Assembly: GCA_934202505.1 (NCBI GenBank)
Contig: CAKPXW010000061.1
Coordinates: 1 to 9,713, forward strand
Direction of reading: 5' to 3'
Length of the DNA: 9,713 nucleotides
DNA from: an uncultured Bacilli bacterium
Lineage (GTDB): Bacteria; Bacillota_I; Bacilli_A; RFN20; CAG-631
Shown: one piece after another, positions 1 to 7,632 of the stretch
Numbering within the stretch: the first letter of the stretch is position 1
Layout: the number at the start of each line of letters is the position of its first letter
Notes under the pieces: model-generated
What the model was told of the DNA's origin: nothing
The model's database searches: none
What the model saw: only the letters and a program-made list of their open reading frames with translations
Made by a program: the position numbers and the translations under genes

Positions 1-649
1 GCATACAAACAATAACATAAAAAAGATAAAACAAGTAAATGCTATGTTTGATGTTACAAAACCAGAAAAAGTTGGTGATATACAATATATTTCAATTACT
101 TATAAAGATGTAAGTGAAAACGATAGCATAAAAGAAATTAATGTAACAAGGACTATAGAGACAAAAGAAGTAGATGGAAAAGAAACTACATCAATTACTC
201 TTGTTGGACTTGGAAGTTATTATAATGTTTACAAATATAATGCCTTTAGCGCATTATGGGGAACTTGGCATTTTATGGGAGTTAATTTTGTAGAAACTTT
301 TAGAGCCCTTGGAAATATTTTTCAAGGAGATATGTCAAATCTTTCAGGACTTGTTGGAATATATGAAGTTGTAGATGATGCGGCAACAAATGATACAGTA
401 AATATCGGTACAAGAATAATTTATATTATTTATTTACTTGGTGCTATTTCCTTCTCACTTGGATTTTTCAATTTAATTCCTTTCCCAGCTTTAGATGGTG
501 GAAGAATATTCTTTGTAGGACTTGAAGCAGTTACAAAGAAAAAAGTTAATCCAAATGTTGAAGCCACAATTCACTTTGTAGGATTAGTATTATTATTTGG
601 ATTAATGATTGTTATAAATTTGAGAGATGTATTTAAACTATTTGGCTAA
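1..649 (+). CDS. rseP: RseP-type site-2 zinc metalloprotease, C-terminal half (5' partial)
   Basis: The reading frame is open from base 2, so the first ATG at 44 is probably internal; 215 residues are visible of a family usually near 420. RseP/RasP proteases cut transmembrane substrates such as anti-sigma factors and signal-peptide remnants inside the membrane. The N-terminal HExxH zinc site and most of the PDZ region lie off the window. What is seen: a PDZ-like tail with beta-strand character, the family stretch NLSGLVGIYEVV, then a membrane segment ending in NLIPFPALDGGR (the D codon is at 494-496), which supplies the third metal ligand in this family, then EAVTKKKVNPNVEA and a last hydrophobic helix. 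It ends in LRDVFKLFG, typical of the family. A terminator follows directly, so it is the last gene of its operon. In Bacilli proS, and in many Clostridia ispG, usually sits between rseP and polC; neither is here. Confidence 0.93.
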   Translation, partial: HTNNNIKKIKQVNAMFDVTKPEKVGDIQYISITYKDVSENDSIKEINVTRTIETKEVDGKETTSITLVGLGSYYNVYKYNAFSALWGTWHFMGVNFVETFRALGNIFQGDMSNLSGLVGIYEVVDDAATNDTVNIGTRIIYIIYLLGAISFSLGFFNLIPFPALDGGRIFFVGLEAVTKKKVNPNVEATIHFVGLVLLFGLMIVINLRDVFKLFG

Positions 650-660
650 AAAAAATAATG

Positions 661-694
661 ACTATCAATTTTCATTTGATAGTTTTTATTTTTA
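661..694 (+). terminator. Intrinsic terminator after rseP
   Basis: An 8-bp stem ACTATCAA (661-668) pairs with TTGATAGT (676-683) around a 7-base loop and runs into TTTT and further T-rich sequence. An A-run precedes it. It lies 11 bases after the rseP stop and separates rseP from the polC promoter. Confidence 0.8.
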
Positions 695-737
695 TATTAA
701 TTATAAAAATATAGTAAAAAATAAATTTTAAAAAGCA

Positions 738-766
738 TTAAATAAACAATTAATTTGTGATATAAT
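738..766 (+). promoter_or_regulatory. Probable sigma-A promoter of polC with extended -10
   Basis: TATAAT at 761-766 is a perfect -10 and is preceded by TG one base upstream (758-759), the extended -10 form. The hexamer TTAAAT at 738-743 is a weak -35 at 17-bp spacing. It lies between the rseP terminator and the AGGAGG ribosome binding site (779-784) of polC, implying independent transcription of polC. Confidence 0.65.
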
Positions 767-792
767 ACTATCTACTTTAGGAGGGAAATAAA

Positions 793-3700
793 ATGATTGA
801 AAATTTTAAAAATTGTCTTGGAAAAATCCAATTCAATAATAGTTATTTCCCATTTCTTGAATCATGTAGTGACTTTAAAGTGAAATACTTTAAAGAAAGT
901 GGTATTTTTAAAATTGATATTTGTTTAGATGAACCAATACCTACTAATGTTTATTTTTCCTTAATAGATGGTTTTAAAAAGTATTTATCACAAGAAAAAA
1001 AAGTCGAAGTTGGATTATTTATACATTTAAACAAAGAAAGTGATGATATGAAAATAATAAAGGATTACATTATTTCGTATCTAACCTTAAAAGAAAATAA
1101 TAAAGAAATTTTACAACTTGTAAAAAAACAAGTATTATCAATTCATGATAATTTTATAAATATTAAATTCACTAGTGTTTTTATTGAAGAAATATTAACT
1201 GAAATAAAACCAAAACTAGAAAAGTTTTTAAGTGCTGCAGGATTTAGTTATTTAAAAATAAAATACATTTATATTGAACCTGATTCAATAAATAATTTTG
1301 ATTTTGAAAAAGATCGTGAACAATATCAACAACTAGTAGAAGAATGGCATAAAATGAGTAAAGAAGATGAAAAAGCCAAAGAAGCCTATGAAAAAGAACA
1401 AGCAAATAAAAAAAGTTTCTTTTCCCGTCCCTCTTTTAAAAATAAAAACTTTGTAAAATGTGAACTAGACAATATCCCAGATGGTATAGTGGATGTAGAA
1501 GCAGAAGTTAAAGTTTTTGATGTTATTGCTGAAGGTAAAAGTGAAAAACGTTTTAAATTAAATGTAACTAATTTTAAAACATCTTATACATGCCATATGT
1601 GGAGTAATAAAAATTTTACAGCTGATTTAATAAAATCAACGATGGATAGATGGATTATAATTAGAGGAACTTTATCTTTTAATCAATATGATAAAGAAAA
1701 CTCTTTTGAATTATATAATTTTGAAATCTTAGATAGAAAAGATGAAGAAATTGAAGATAATGAGCCTGAAAAAAGAGTTGAATTGCATGCACATACAAAC
1801 ATGTCAGCAATGGATGGAATTTGCGATGTAAAAGAATTAGTAAAACAAGCTGCAAAATGGGGACATAAAGCAATTGCAATAACAGACCATAATGCAGTAC
1901 AATCATTTCCTGGCGCTCAGCTTGCCCAAAAAGACTTAAAAAAGAAAGATATAGATATTAAAATTTTATATGGAGTAGAAATAAATGTTGCTCCTCGTCA
2001 ATTAGATATAATTAGAAATGCAAGTGCAGTTTCTTTAAAAGATTCCACTTATGTTTTTTTTGACCTTGAAACATCAGGACTTTCTAATGAATTTGATGAT
2101 ATCATTGAATTTGGTGCAGTTAAAGTAGTAAATGGAAGAGTTGAAGAAAATATAGATATTCTTATTAATCCTGGCCATCCTGTAAGTACCTTTACGACAG
2201 AACTTACTGGAATTACAAATGAAATGCTTCAAGATAAAAGAACAATTCAAGAAGAATTACCACGTATTATGGACTTTTTTAAAGACTATATTTTAGTAGC
2301 TCATAATGGTTCATTTGACGTTGGCTTTATAGAGCATGCATTAAAAAGAAAATTAACAAATCCAATTATTGATACACTTCCTTTAGCAAGATTTTTATAT
2401 CCAGAAGAAAAAAGATATACATTAGGGGCTTTATGTCGTGCTCATGGAATTGATTATGATGAAGAAAGTGCCCATAGAGGAGACTATGACGCTCAAGTTT
2501 TATCTGAATTATATGATGTAATTCTTGCAAAATTAGTTGAAGATAAAATAGCTTTTTTACATGAAGATTTAGGAAAATTACAATCCCCTGAAGTGACAAG
2601 AAAAATGCGACCTTTTCATACTACAATTCTTGTAAAAAATATGGTAGGAATGAAAAATCTATTTAAAATATTAAGTATTGCTAATACAAAATATTTTACA
2701 GGGCAAACGATATGTCCACCACATATAATTGATGAAAATCGTGAAGGACTTATTTTAGGATCTGCTTGTGCTCGAGGAGAAATTTATGAACTTTGTTCAA
2801 CAAAATCCAAAGAAGATGTTGTTAAAGCAATGAAATGGTATGACTATATTGAAATTCAACCACTTGACCAATATCAATTATTAGTAGACACCCAAAAAGT
2901 TGAATCAATGGAAAGAGTAAAACAAATACTAAACTTTATGATAGAATGCGCAAATATAGCTAATAAGCCAATTTGTGCTACTGGTGATTTACATTACATT
3001 AAGAAGCAACAGCATATTGCAAGAGAAGTATTTATCGATACACCTGCTATTGGGGGAGGATATCATCCATTATTTGACTATAAGCATCGTGTAAAACAAT
3101 ACCCAATTCAAGAATTTAAGACAACAAGACAAATGCTTGATGCATTTTCTTGGTTAGGAGAAGATAAAGCTAAAGAATATGTTATTACTAATCCTAATAG
3201 AATAGCTGAAATGATAGAGTATTGTTATCCAGTAAAAGATAAATTATATCCACCTTCTATTCCAGATTCAGATGATCAATTAAGAAATACATGCTATGAA
3301 ATTGCTCATAAAATGTATGGAAAGGATTTACCAGAAATAGTTTCTAGCCGTCTTGAAAGAGAACTTAACTGTATCATAGGAAATGGTTATTCAATTATGT
3401 ATGTTATTGCAGCTAAATGTGTTAAAAAATCAAATGATGATGGCTTTTTAGTTGGATCTAGAGGATCAGTTGGCTCATCTTTTGCTGCCACCTGTGCTGG
3501 CATTACTGAAGTAAATCCTTTACCTCCACATTATCGTTGTCCACATTGTGGCTATAGTGATTTTAACGTTGACAGTTCTTATCGTTCTGGCTTTGATTTA
3601 CCTGATAAAAACTGTCCAGTATGTAATAATCCATTAAAGGGTGATGGACATAATATTCCATTTGAAACATTTTTAGGATTTAATGGAGATAAAGTTCCAG

Positions 3701-5133
3701 ATATAGATTTAAACTTTTCTGCTTTAAATCAAGCAAATGCTCACTTATTTATTAAAGAAATGTTTGGAAAAGATCATGTTTTTAGAGCAGGTACTATAGC
3801 AACTGCTGCCTCTAAAACGGCATTTGGCTATGCAAAGAAATACTATGAATCCAAAGGACAAGAAATATCTAATGCAGAAGCTGCTAGAATTTCGAAAATG
3901 TGTGAAGGAGTTAAAAGAACAACTGGTCAACATCCAGGTGGTTTAATTGTTATTCCAAATGATATGGAAGTATATGACTTTACTCCTGTAGGATATCCTG
4001 CTGATGATATTGATTCTACATGGTTGACTACCCATTTTGATTTCCATGCTATTCATGATAATGTTTTAAAACTAGATATGTTAGGACATGTTGATCCTAC
4101 AGCTGTAAGAATGTTACAAAATTTGACAGGAATTGATCCACATGATATTCCACTTAATGATAAAAAAGTATTAGCACAATTTAATGGAGATAGTTTGATT
4201 GAACATAAAGGACTTTTAACAGCAGCAGGCTTACCTGAATTTGGTACAGAAGTATCAAGAAAGATGCTTATCGATACAAAGCCACAAACTTTTGCAGATT
4301 TAACCAAAGTATCAGGCTTATCACATGGAACAGATGTATTTTTTGGTAATGCTAGAGACCTTATTTTAGAGAAAAAATGTGATATGGTAAATTGTATCGG
4401 ATGTCGTGATGACATTATGCTAGCTTTAATTGGATATGGTCTTGATAAATTACTTTCCTTTAAAATAATGGAAAGTGTTCGTAAAGGGAAAGGGCTTACT
4501 CCAGAAATGGAACAATCAATGATTGAACATAATGTTCCTGATTGGTACATAGGAGCTTGTAAAAAAATCAAGTACATGTTTCCTAAAGCTCATGCTGTAG
4601 CATATTGTATGATGTCAGTTAGAATTGCTTGGTGGAAATTATATTATCCACTTGAATATTACGCTACTTACTTTACTACTAGAACTGATGCTTTTGATAT
4701 TGAAGCTATGCTTGGTGGAATAGATTTAATTAAATCACGATATTTTGAAATTCAAAATAAAATTAATAATAATGAAAAAACTACTGTAAAAGAAAATGCT
4801 TTGTATACTTTCTTTGAAATATGTATTGAAATGTATGATAGAGGCTTTTCTTTTGGAAATATCTCACTTGAAAAGTCATTAGATAATGATTTTGCTTGTG
4901 ATTTTGAAAACAAACAATTGATTCCACCATTTAGAGTTCTTGATGGCCTTGGAGGAGCGGCAGCACAATCTGTTGTTGAAGCAAGAAAAGATGGACCATT
5001 TATTTCCAAGGAAGACTTAATAAAAAGAACAAAACTAAATGGAACTAATATAAAACAATTGGAAAAAATTGGGGTTTTAAAGAATTTAGATGAAACAGCT
5101 CAGTTAACTTTATTTAATTTTCAAGATTTATAG
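793..5133 (+). CDS. polC: DNA polymerase III alpha subunit, PolC type
   Basis: Replicative polymerase of low-GC Gram-positives with built-in 3'-5' proofreading. At 1446 residues it is full length (B. subtilis PolC is about 1437). Domain order: N-terminal domain (1-160), charged linker (175-215), OB fold (220-316), PHP part 1 from 328 (ELHAHT with H332, H334; TDHN near 364-367), inserted DEDDh exonuclease (D424 and E426 in FFDLET, D509 in AHNGSFD, H561 and D566 in HRGDYD), PHP part 2 ending with GDLHY (D732, H734), palm with GSRGSVGSS (888-896), a four-Cys zinc site (C916, C919, C941, C944), catalytic D970 and D972 in VPDIDLNFS and D1095 in LKLDMLGH, KRTTGQHPGG (1041-1050), a helix-hairpin-helix around GLGG (1385-1388), and a C-terminal beta-clamp-binding motif QLTLF (1437-1441). 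AGGAGG 8 bases upstream fixes the ATG start. All active-site residues appear intact. The fingers segment around 1129-1147 differs from the usual FSSxEALG form. Confidence 0.98.
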   Translation: MIENFKNCLGKIQFNNSYFPFLESCSDFKVKYFKESGIFKIDICLDEPIPTNVYFSLIDGFKKYLSQEKKVEVGLFIHLNKESDDMKIIKDYIISYLTLKENNKEILQLVKKQVLSIHDNFINIKFTSVFIEEILTEIKPKLEKFLSAAGFSYLKIKYIYIEPDSINNFDFEKDREQYQQLVEEWHKMSKEDEKAKEAYEKEQANKKSFFSRPSFKNKNFVKCELDNIPDGIVDVEAEVKVFDVIAEGKSEKRFKLNVTNFKTSYTCHMWSNKNFTADLIKSTMDRWIIIRGTLSFNQYDKENSFELYNFEILDRKDEEIEDNEPEKRVELHAHTNMSAMDGICDVKELVKQAAKWGHKAIAITDHNAVQSFPGAQLAQKDLKKKDIDIKILYGVEINVAPRQLDIIRNASAVSLKDSTYVFFDLETSGLSNEFDDIIEFGAVKVVNGRVEENIDILINPGHPVSTFTTELTGITNEMLQDKRTIQEELPRIMDFFKDYILVAHNGSFDVGFIEHALKRKLTNPIIDTLPLARFLYPEEKRYTLGALCRAHGIDYDEESAHRGDYDAQVLSELYDVILAKLVEDKIAFLHEDLGKLQSPEVTRKMRPFHTTILVKNMVGMKNLFKILSIANTKYFTGQTICPPHIIDENREGLILGSACARGEIYELCSTKSKEDVVKAMKWYDYIEIQPLDQYQLLVDTQKVESMERVKQILNFMIECANIANKPICATGDLHYIKKQQHIAREVFIDTPAIGGGYHPLFDYKHRVKQYPIQEFKTTRQMLDAFSWLGEDKAKEYVITNPNRIAEMIEYCYPVKDKLYPPSIPDSDDQLRNTCYEIAHKMYGKDLPEIVSSRLERELNCIIGNGYSIMYVIAAKCVKKSNDDGFLVGSRGSVGSSFAATCAGITEVNPLPPHYRCPHCGYSDFNVDSSYRSGFDLPDKNCPVCNNPLKGDGHNIPFETFLGFNGDKVPDIDLNFSALNQANAHLFIKEMFGKDHVFRAGTIATAASKTAFGYAKKYYESKGQEISNAEAARISKMCEGVKRTTGQHPGGLIVIPNDMEVYDFTPVGYPADDIDSTWLTTHFDFHAIHDNVLKLDMLGHVDPTAVRMLQNLTGIDPHDIPLNDKKVLAQFNGDSLIEHKGLLTAAGLPEFGTEVSRKMLIDTKPQTFADLTKVSGLSHGTDVFFGNARDLILEKKCDMVNCIGCRDDIMLALIGYGLDKLLSFKIMESVRKGKGLTPEMEQSMIEHNVPDWYIGACKKIKYMFPKAHAVAYCMMSVRIAWWKLYYPLEYYATYFTTRTDAFDIEAMLGGIDLIKSRYFEIQNKINNNEKTTVKENALYTFFEICIEMYDRGFSFGNISLEKSLDNDFACDFENKQLIPPFRVLDGLGGAAAQSVVEARKDGPFISKEDLIKRTKLNGTNIKQLEKIGVLKNLDETAQLTLFNFQDL

Positions 5134-5150
5134 CATATACAAAATATATA

Positions 5151-5159
5151 TGTTAAAAT
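5151..5159 (+). promoter_or_regulatory. Possible extended -10 element before prs
   Basis: TGTTAAAAT (TG at 5151-5152, TAAAAT at 5154-5159) resembles an extended -10 box in the 64-base polC-prs gap. No convincing -35 is visible at 16-18 bp. A small inverted repeat CATATA/TATATG (5134-5151) lies just upstream but has no T-run, so it is not a convincing terminator. prs may therefore be transcribed from polC, from here, or both. Confidence 0.3.
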
Positions 5160-5197
5160 AAATAGGCAAATAAAAATCTGGAGGAAAAAGAAAAACT

Positions 5198-6181
5198 ATG
5201 TTAGACCGATTAAAATTAGTATGCTTAACAGCGAATAAAGAGCTTACTGCAGAAATCGCTAATTATCTTGGAGTTGATGTTATGGACTCTACTGTCACTC
5301 ATTTTGCAGATGGGGAAATCTTATTTGAAGGCAATCAATCATTTAGAGGAAATAATGTTTACATTATTCAATCAACATGTGCACCAGTAACTGAAAGATT
5401 AATGGAAGTATTAGTTTGTTGTGATGCCTTAAAAAGAGCTAGCGCCCGTTCTATTACTTGTATAATGCCATATTTTGGATACGCAAGACAAGATAGAAAA
5501 GCTAAGGCAAGACAACCTATTACTGCTAAACTTGTAGCTGATTTATTAACTACAGCTGGCTGTCAAAGGATTGTATGTACCGATTTACATGCATCGCAAA
5601 TTCAAGGATTTTTTAATATTCCTGTTGATGATGTATCAGCTTTACCTTTATTTTATAGATACTTTGCAAGTTTAAATCTTGACAATATTGTTTGCGTATC
5701 ACCTGATCATGGTGCTGTAACAAGAACATCAAAACTTGCAGAAAAATTAGGTGCACCTATTGCTATTATTGATAAACGTAGACCTAAACCAAATGTTGCT
5801 GAAGTTGTTGCTATCGTTGGCGATATTCAAGATAAAGATTGTATTATTGTTGATGACTTAGTAGATACAGCAGGAACATTATGCAATGCTGCAAAGAAAT
5901 TAAAAGAATTAGGTGCAAGAAGAGTTTATGCAGCTATATCACATGGAGTTTTATCAGGACCAGCAATAGATAGAATTAAAGATTCTGAACTTGAAAAATT
6001 AGTAATTACTGATACTATTCCACTTCCACCAGAAAAGAAAATTGATAAGATAGAAGTTATTCCAATTGCTCCATTATTTGCTCAAATAATTCAGGCATTA
6101 GAAGAAGGTACATCACTATCAAATGTTCATCGTAATTTTGCTCATGAACAATATAAAGCCGTTTCAAAAGAAAATAAATAA
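5198..6181 (+). CDS. prs: Ribose-phosphate pyrophosphokinase (PRPP synthase, class I)
   Basis: Makes 5-phosphoribosyl-1-pyrophosphate from ribose 5-phosphate and ATP in the cytosol, feeding purine, pyrimidine, NAD, His and Trp synthesis. Family motifs are all present: FADGE (36-40), DALKRASA (76-83), the flexible ATP loop YFGYARQDRKAKARQPITAK (92-111), DLHASQIQGFF (129-139) with the catalytic-region His131, SPDHGAVTR (168-176), the ribose-phosphate/PPi loop DKRRPKPN (192-199) and the PRPP loop IIVDDLVDTAGT (216-227). At 327 residues it is about ten longer than the usual 315-318; the excess is a charged C-terminal tail after VHRNF. Where most relatives have R-x-R-K-L-A after SPDHG.V, this one reads RTSKLA. 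GGAGG at 5180-5184 lies 13 bases before ATG, a longer gap than usual, but the N-terminus aligns with the family and no better start is visible. A strong terminator follows. Confidence 0.96.
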   Translation: MLDRLKLVCLTANKELTAEIANYLGVDVMDSTVTHFADGEILFEGNQSFRGNNVYIIQSTCAPVTERLMEVLVCCDALKRASARSITCIMPYFGYARQDRKAKARQPITAKLVADLLTTAGCQRIVCTDLHASQIQGFFNIPVDDVSALPLFYRYFASLNLDNIVCVSPDHGAVTRTSKLAEKLGAPIAIIDKRRPKPNVAEVVAIVGDIQDKDCIIVDDLVDTAGTLCNAAKKLKELGARRVYAAISHGVLSGPAIDRIKDSELEKLVITDTIPLPPEKKIDKIEVIPIAPLFAQIIQALEEGTSLSNVHRNFAHEQYKAVSKENK

Positions 6182-6190
6182 TTGATTTTT

Positions 6191-6231
6191 AATGAGTTGA
6201 CCTAGATAATTAGGAAAACTCATTTTTTTTA
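6191..6231 (+). terminator. Strong intrinsic terminator after prs
   Basis: A two-part stem: outer AATGAGTT (6191-6198) with AACTCATT (6217-6224), inner CCTA (6201-6204) with TAGG (6211-6214), separated by a small symmetric internal loop, followed by a run of T. It starts 10 bases after the prs stop. Confidence 0.88.
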
Positions 6232-6258
6232 TTAAAAATTAAGACTTTTAAAAATAAA

Positions 6259-6274
6259 ATCTTATATATAAGAT
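6259..6274. repeat. Perfect 16-bp palindrome upstream of the Rpn-type gene
   Basis: ATCTTATATATAAGAT is identical to its own reverse complement. It is followed at 6278-6300 by a second inverted repeat, GAGTAT and ATACTC, with an 11-base loop containing the locally GC-rich AAGGCGTC. Both lie in the prs-to-nuclease gap, 30-70 bases upstream of the next ATG, where an operator or 5' UTR hairpin could be. The AT-only core means chance is a real alternative. No clear -35/-10 pair can be assigned around it. Confidence 0.35.
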
Positions 6275-6330
6275 AGAGAGTATAAGGCGTCATAATACTC
6301 CAAATAAATTTAAAGGAGAATATTTTAATT

Positions 6331-6951
6331 ATGGAAAAAACAATTAAATATAATTGTACTTATGATCTTATTTTTAAAAATGTCTTTAAAGATGAAGAAA
6401 TATTAAAAGATTTTTTAGAAGCAATTTTAGGTAAAAAATACAATATAAAAAAAACAAATGTAAGTGGTTTTTATGATATAGAATTTGCAATAACGGATAA
6501 TAAAAATATTCTAAAAGGGAATATCACAATGGAAATGCAAAGAAATAAACCAAATTATGATATTAAAAGAAGAATAACTTATTATCATTATAAAGTAGGG
6601 TTATTTAATCAATTAAAAAGAAATAATGCTGATACGATAAATATTTGTTTATTAAATTTCAATATTTATGATGATAATATATGTATGAAAGAGTTTTTAT
6701 TGAAAGAAGCAACACATCCCAATATAAAATTAAATAATGATAAAGTTTTCACCATTGAATTAAAAAAGATAAATGATTTAGAAAATGGAAAACTAAAAAA
6801 ATGGTTAGAACTAATAACCTCCAATAAACTTGAAGGATTGAAAGGAGAAAGCAAAATTATGGATAAGGCAATTGATATGATTGAAACAATAAATAGAGAT
6901 AAAGCTTTCCTTGAAATTCTTGAAGAGGAAGATAAAAAAGAAAAAGAATAA
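6331..6951 (+). CDS. Rpn family PD-(D/E)XK nuclease / putative transposase-like protein, short form
   Basis: The N-terminus YDLIFKNVFKDEEILKDFLEAILG (11-34) matches the start of Rpn/PDDEXK_2 proteins, annotated as recombination-promoting nuclease or putative transposase; some members promote DNA cleavage and RecA-independent recombination. The nuclease core is visible as D49 in FYDIEF and E68-x-Q70 in ITMEMQ, followed by KRRITYYHYK (79-88), where the family usually has RxxYY. The C-terminal region has KKWLELIT (156-163). At 206 residues it is shorter than many relatives (roughly 230-300) and stops in an acidic/lysine tail (LEILEEEDKKEKE); the frame downstream shows no family sequence, so it is either a natural short form or a truncated copy. 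AAAGGAG at 6312-6318 stands 12 bases before the ATG. It is more AT-rich than its neighbours and stands alone between housekeeping transcription units, consistent with acquisition. Whether it is active cannot be told. Confidence 0.75.
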   Translation: MEKTIKYNCTYDLIFKNVFKDEEILKDFLEAILGKKYNIKKTNVSGFYDIEFAITDNKNILKGNITMEMQRNKPNYDIKRRITYYHYKVGLFNQLKRNNADTINICLLNFNIYDDNICMKEFLLKEATHPNIKLNNDKVFTIELKKINDLENGKLKKWLELITSNKLEGLKGESKIMDKAIDMIETINRDKAFLEILEEEDKKEKE

Positions 6952-7089
6952 TTGTTAATAAGAAAATCAAAAAATAAAACAACATAAAATGTTAAACTTT
7001 AAAGTTAATACCAAGTTGCTGCTTATTTACATCATATAATTAACATCTAGTTTAATGCTATTTTTAAGCTTATAATAAACGAATTTTTA
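6952..7089. other. AT-rich intergenic stretch, no gene recognised
   Basis: Between the nuclease stop and the rplM promoter. It holds a small hairpin AACAT/ATGTT (6981-6993), a 12-bp palindrome AACTTTAAAGTT (6995-7006), and two TATAAT hexamers (7035-7040, 7071-7076) without good -35 partners. I see no start codon with a ribosome binding site, no tRNA-like cloverleaf and no convincing terminator for the upstream gene. Confidence 0.4.
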
Positions 7090-7118
7090 TTGACATTAGG
7101 AGCAAAATAAGGTATGAT
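7090..7118 (+). promoter_or_regulatory. Near-consensus sigma-A promoter of rplM-rpsI
   Basis: TTGACA (7090-7095), a perfect -35, is followed after exactly 17 bases by TATGAT (7113-7118), five of six matches to the -10 consensus. This is the strongest promoter in the window, as expected for a ribosomal protein operon. Transcription would begin near 7125, immediately before the conserved-looking leader. Confidence 0.85.
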
Positions 7119-7124
7119 TTTATT

Positions 7125-7168
7125 TGGTCTATCCGACCATTAGTAGCCCCGGTAAAGTTACTATAATT
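7125..7168 (+). ncRNA. Probable L13 leader (cis-regulatory RNA of rplM-rpsI)
   Basis: A locally GC-rich block starts at the predicted transcript start and ends just before the ribosome binding site AGGAGG (7169-7174). It contains GGTC (7126-7129)/GACC (7135-7138) and TAGTA (7141-7145)/TACTA (7159-7163) complementary pairs, and the core GCCCCGGTAAAGTTAC resembles the Firmicutes L13 leader motif as I recall it. That motif lies at this position upstream of rplM in B. subtilis and relatives, where ribosomal protein L13 is thought to repress its own operon. GC-rich sequence is otherwise rare between genes here. The assignment rests on memory of the motif, not on a covariance search. Confidence 0.62.
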
Positions 7169-7182
7169 AGGAGGAAAAAATT

Positions 7183-7620
7183 ATGCAACGTCAAACAACA
7201 ATTGTTAAACCACAAGACGTAACTCGTAAGTGGTATGTTGTGGATGCAACAAACATTCCTTTAGGAAGACTTGCATCACAAGTGTCTTTTATTTTATCAG
7301 GTAAAAATAAACCAACATATCAACCAAATATTGATACAGGTGATAATGTAATTGTTATCAATGCAGGTAAAGTAGCTTTAACTGGAAACAAGTTAAAAAC
7401 TAAAAATTACTATAACGTATCAGGATATATTGGTGGATTAAGAACTCGTTCAGCTAAGGTTATGAAAGAATCATACCCTGTTGAAATGGTTGAAAGAGCA
7501 GTTTGGGGAATGTTACCAAAAGGTCGTCTAGGAAGACAAATTATTAAAAAATTACATGTTTACGAAGGTGCTGAGCATAAACAAGAAGCTCAAAAACCTG
7601 AAGTACTAGAAATTAAGTAG
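7183..7620 (+). CDS. rplM: 50S ribosomal protein L13
   Basis: Large-subunit protein that binds 23S rRNA early in assembly. The 145-residue length is normal. Hallmarks: RKWYVVDATNIPLGRLAS (15-32), GKNKPTYQPNIDTGD (40-54), VIVINAGKVALTGNK (56-70), YPVEMVERAVWGMLPKGRLGR (98-118) containing the family signature, and KKLHVYEGAEH (122-132). After the last His the usual HPHxAQxP reads HKQEAQKP (132-139), a small departure from the family. AGGAGG at 7169-7174 lies 8 bases before the ATG and fixes the start. It is first in a two-gene operon with rpsI, whose ribosome binding site overlaps this gene's stop codon, and is driven by the 7090-7118 promoter and probably controlled through the leader at 7125-7168. 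Confidence 0.98.
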   Translation: MQRQTTIVKPQDVTRKWYVVDATNIPLGRLASQVSFILSGKNKPTYQPNIDTGDNVIVINAGKVALTGNKLKTKNYYNVSGYIGGLRTRSAKVMKESYPVEMVERAVWGMLPKGRLGRQIIKKLHVYEGAEHKQEAQKPEVLEIK

Positions 7621-7632
7621 GAGGAAAGTCAA

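Noticed and set aside
44..649. Complete 201-residue gene starting at ATG 44
   Set aside because: The frame is open to base 2 and the protein is the C-terminal half of a site-2 protease; the start lies off the window.
4053..4577. 174-codon open frame antisense to polC
   Set aside because: It lies wholly inside the conserved PolC catalytic region, has no ribosome binding site, and its product resembles no family. It is a by-product of the coding strand's composition.
6952..7089. tRNA or small RNA gene before rplM
   Set aside because: Neither strand shows an acceptor stem, a T-loop GTTCGA-type sequence or a cloverleaf.
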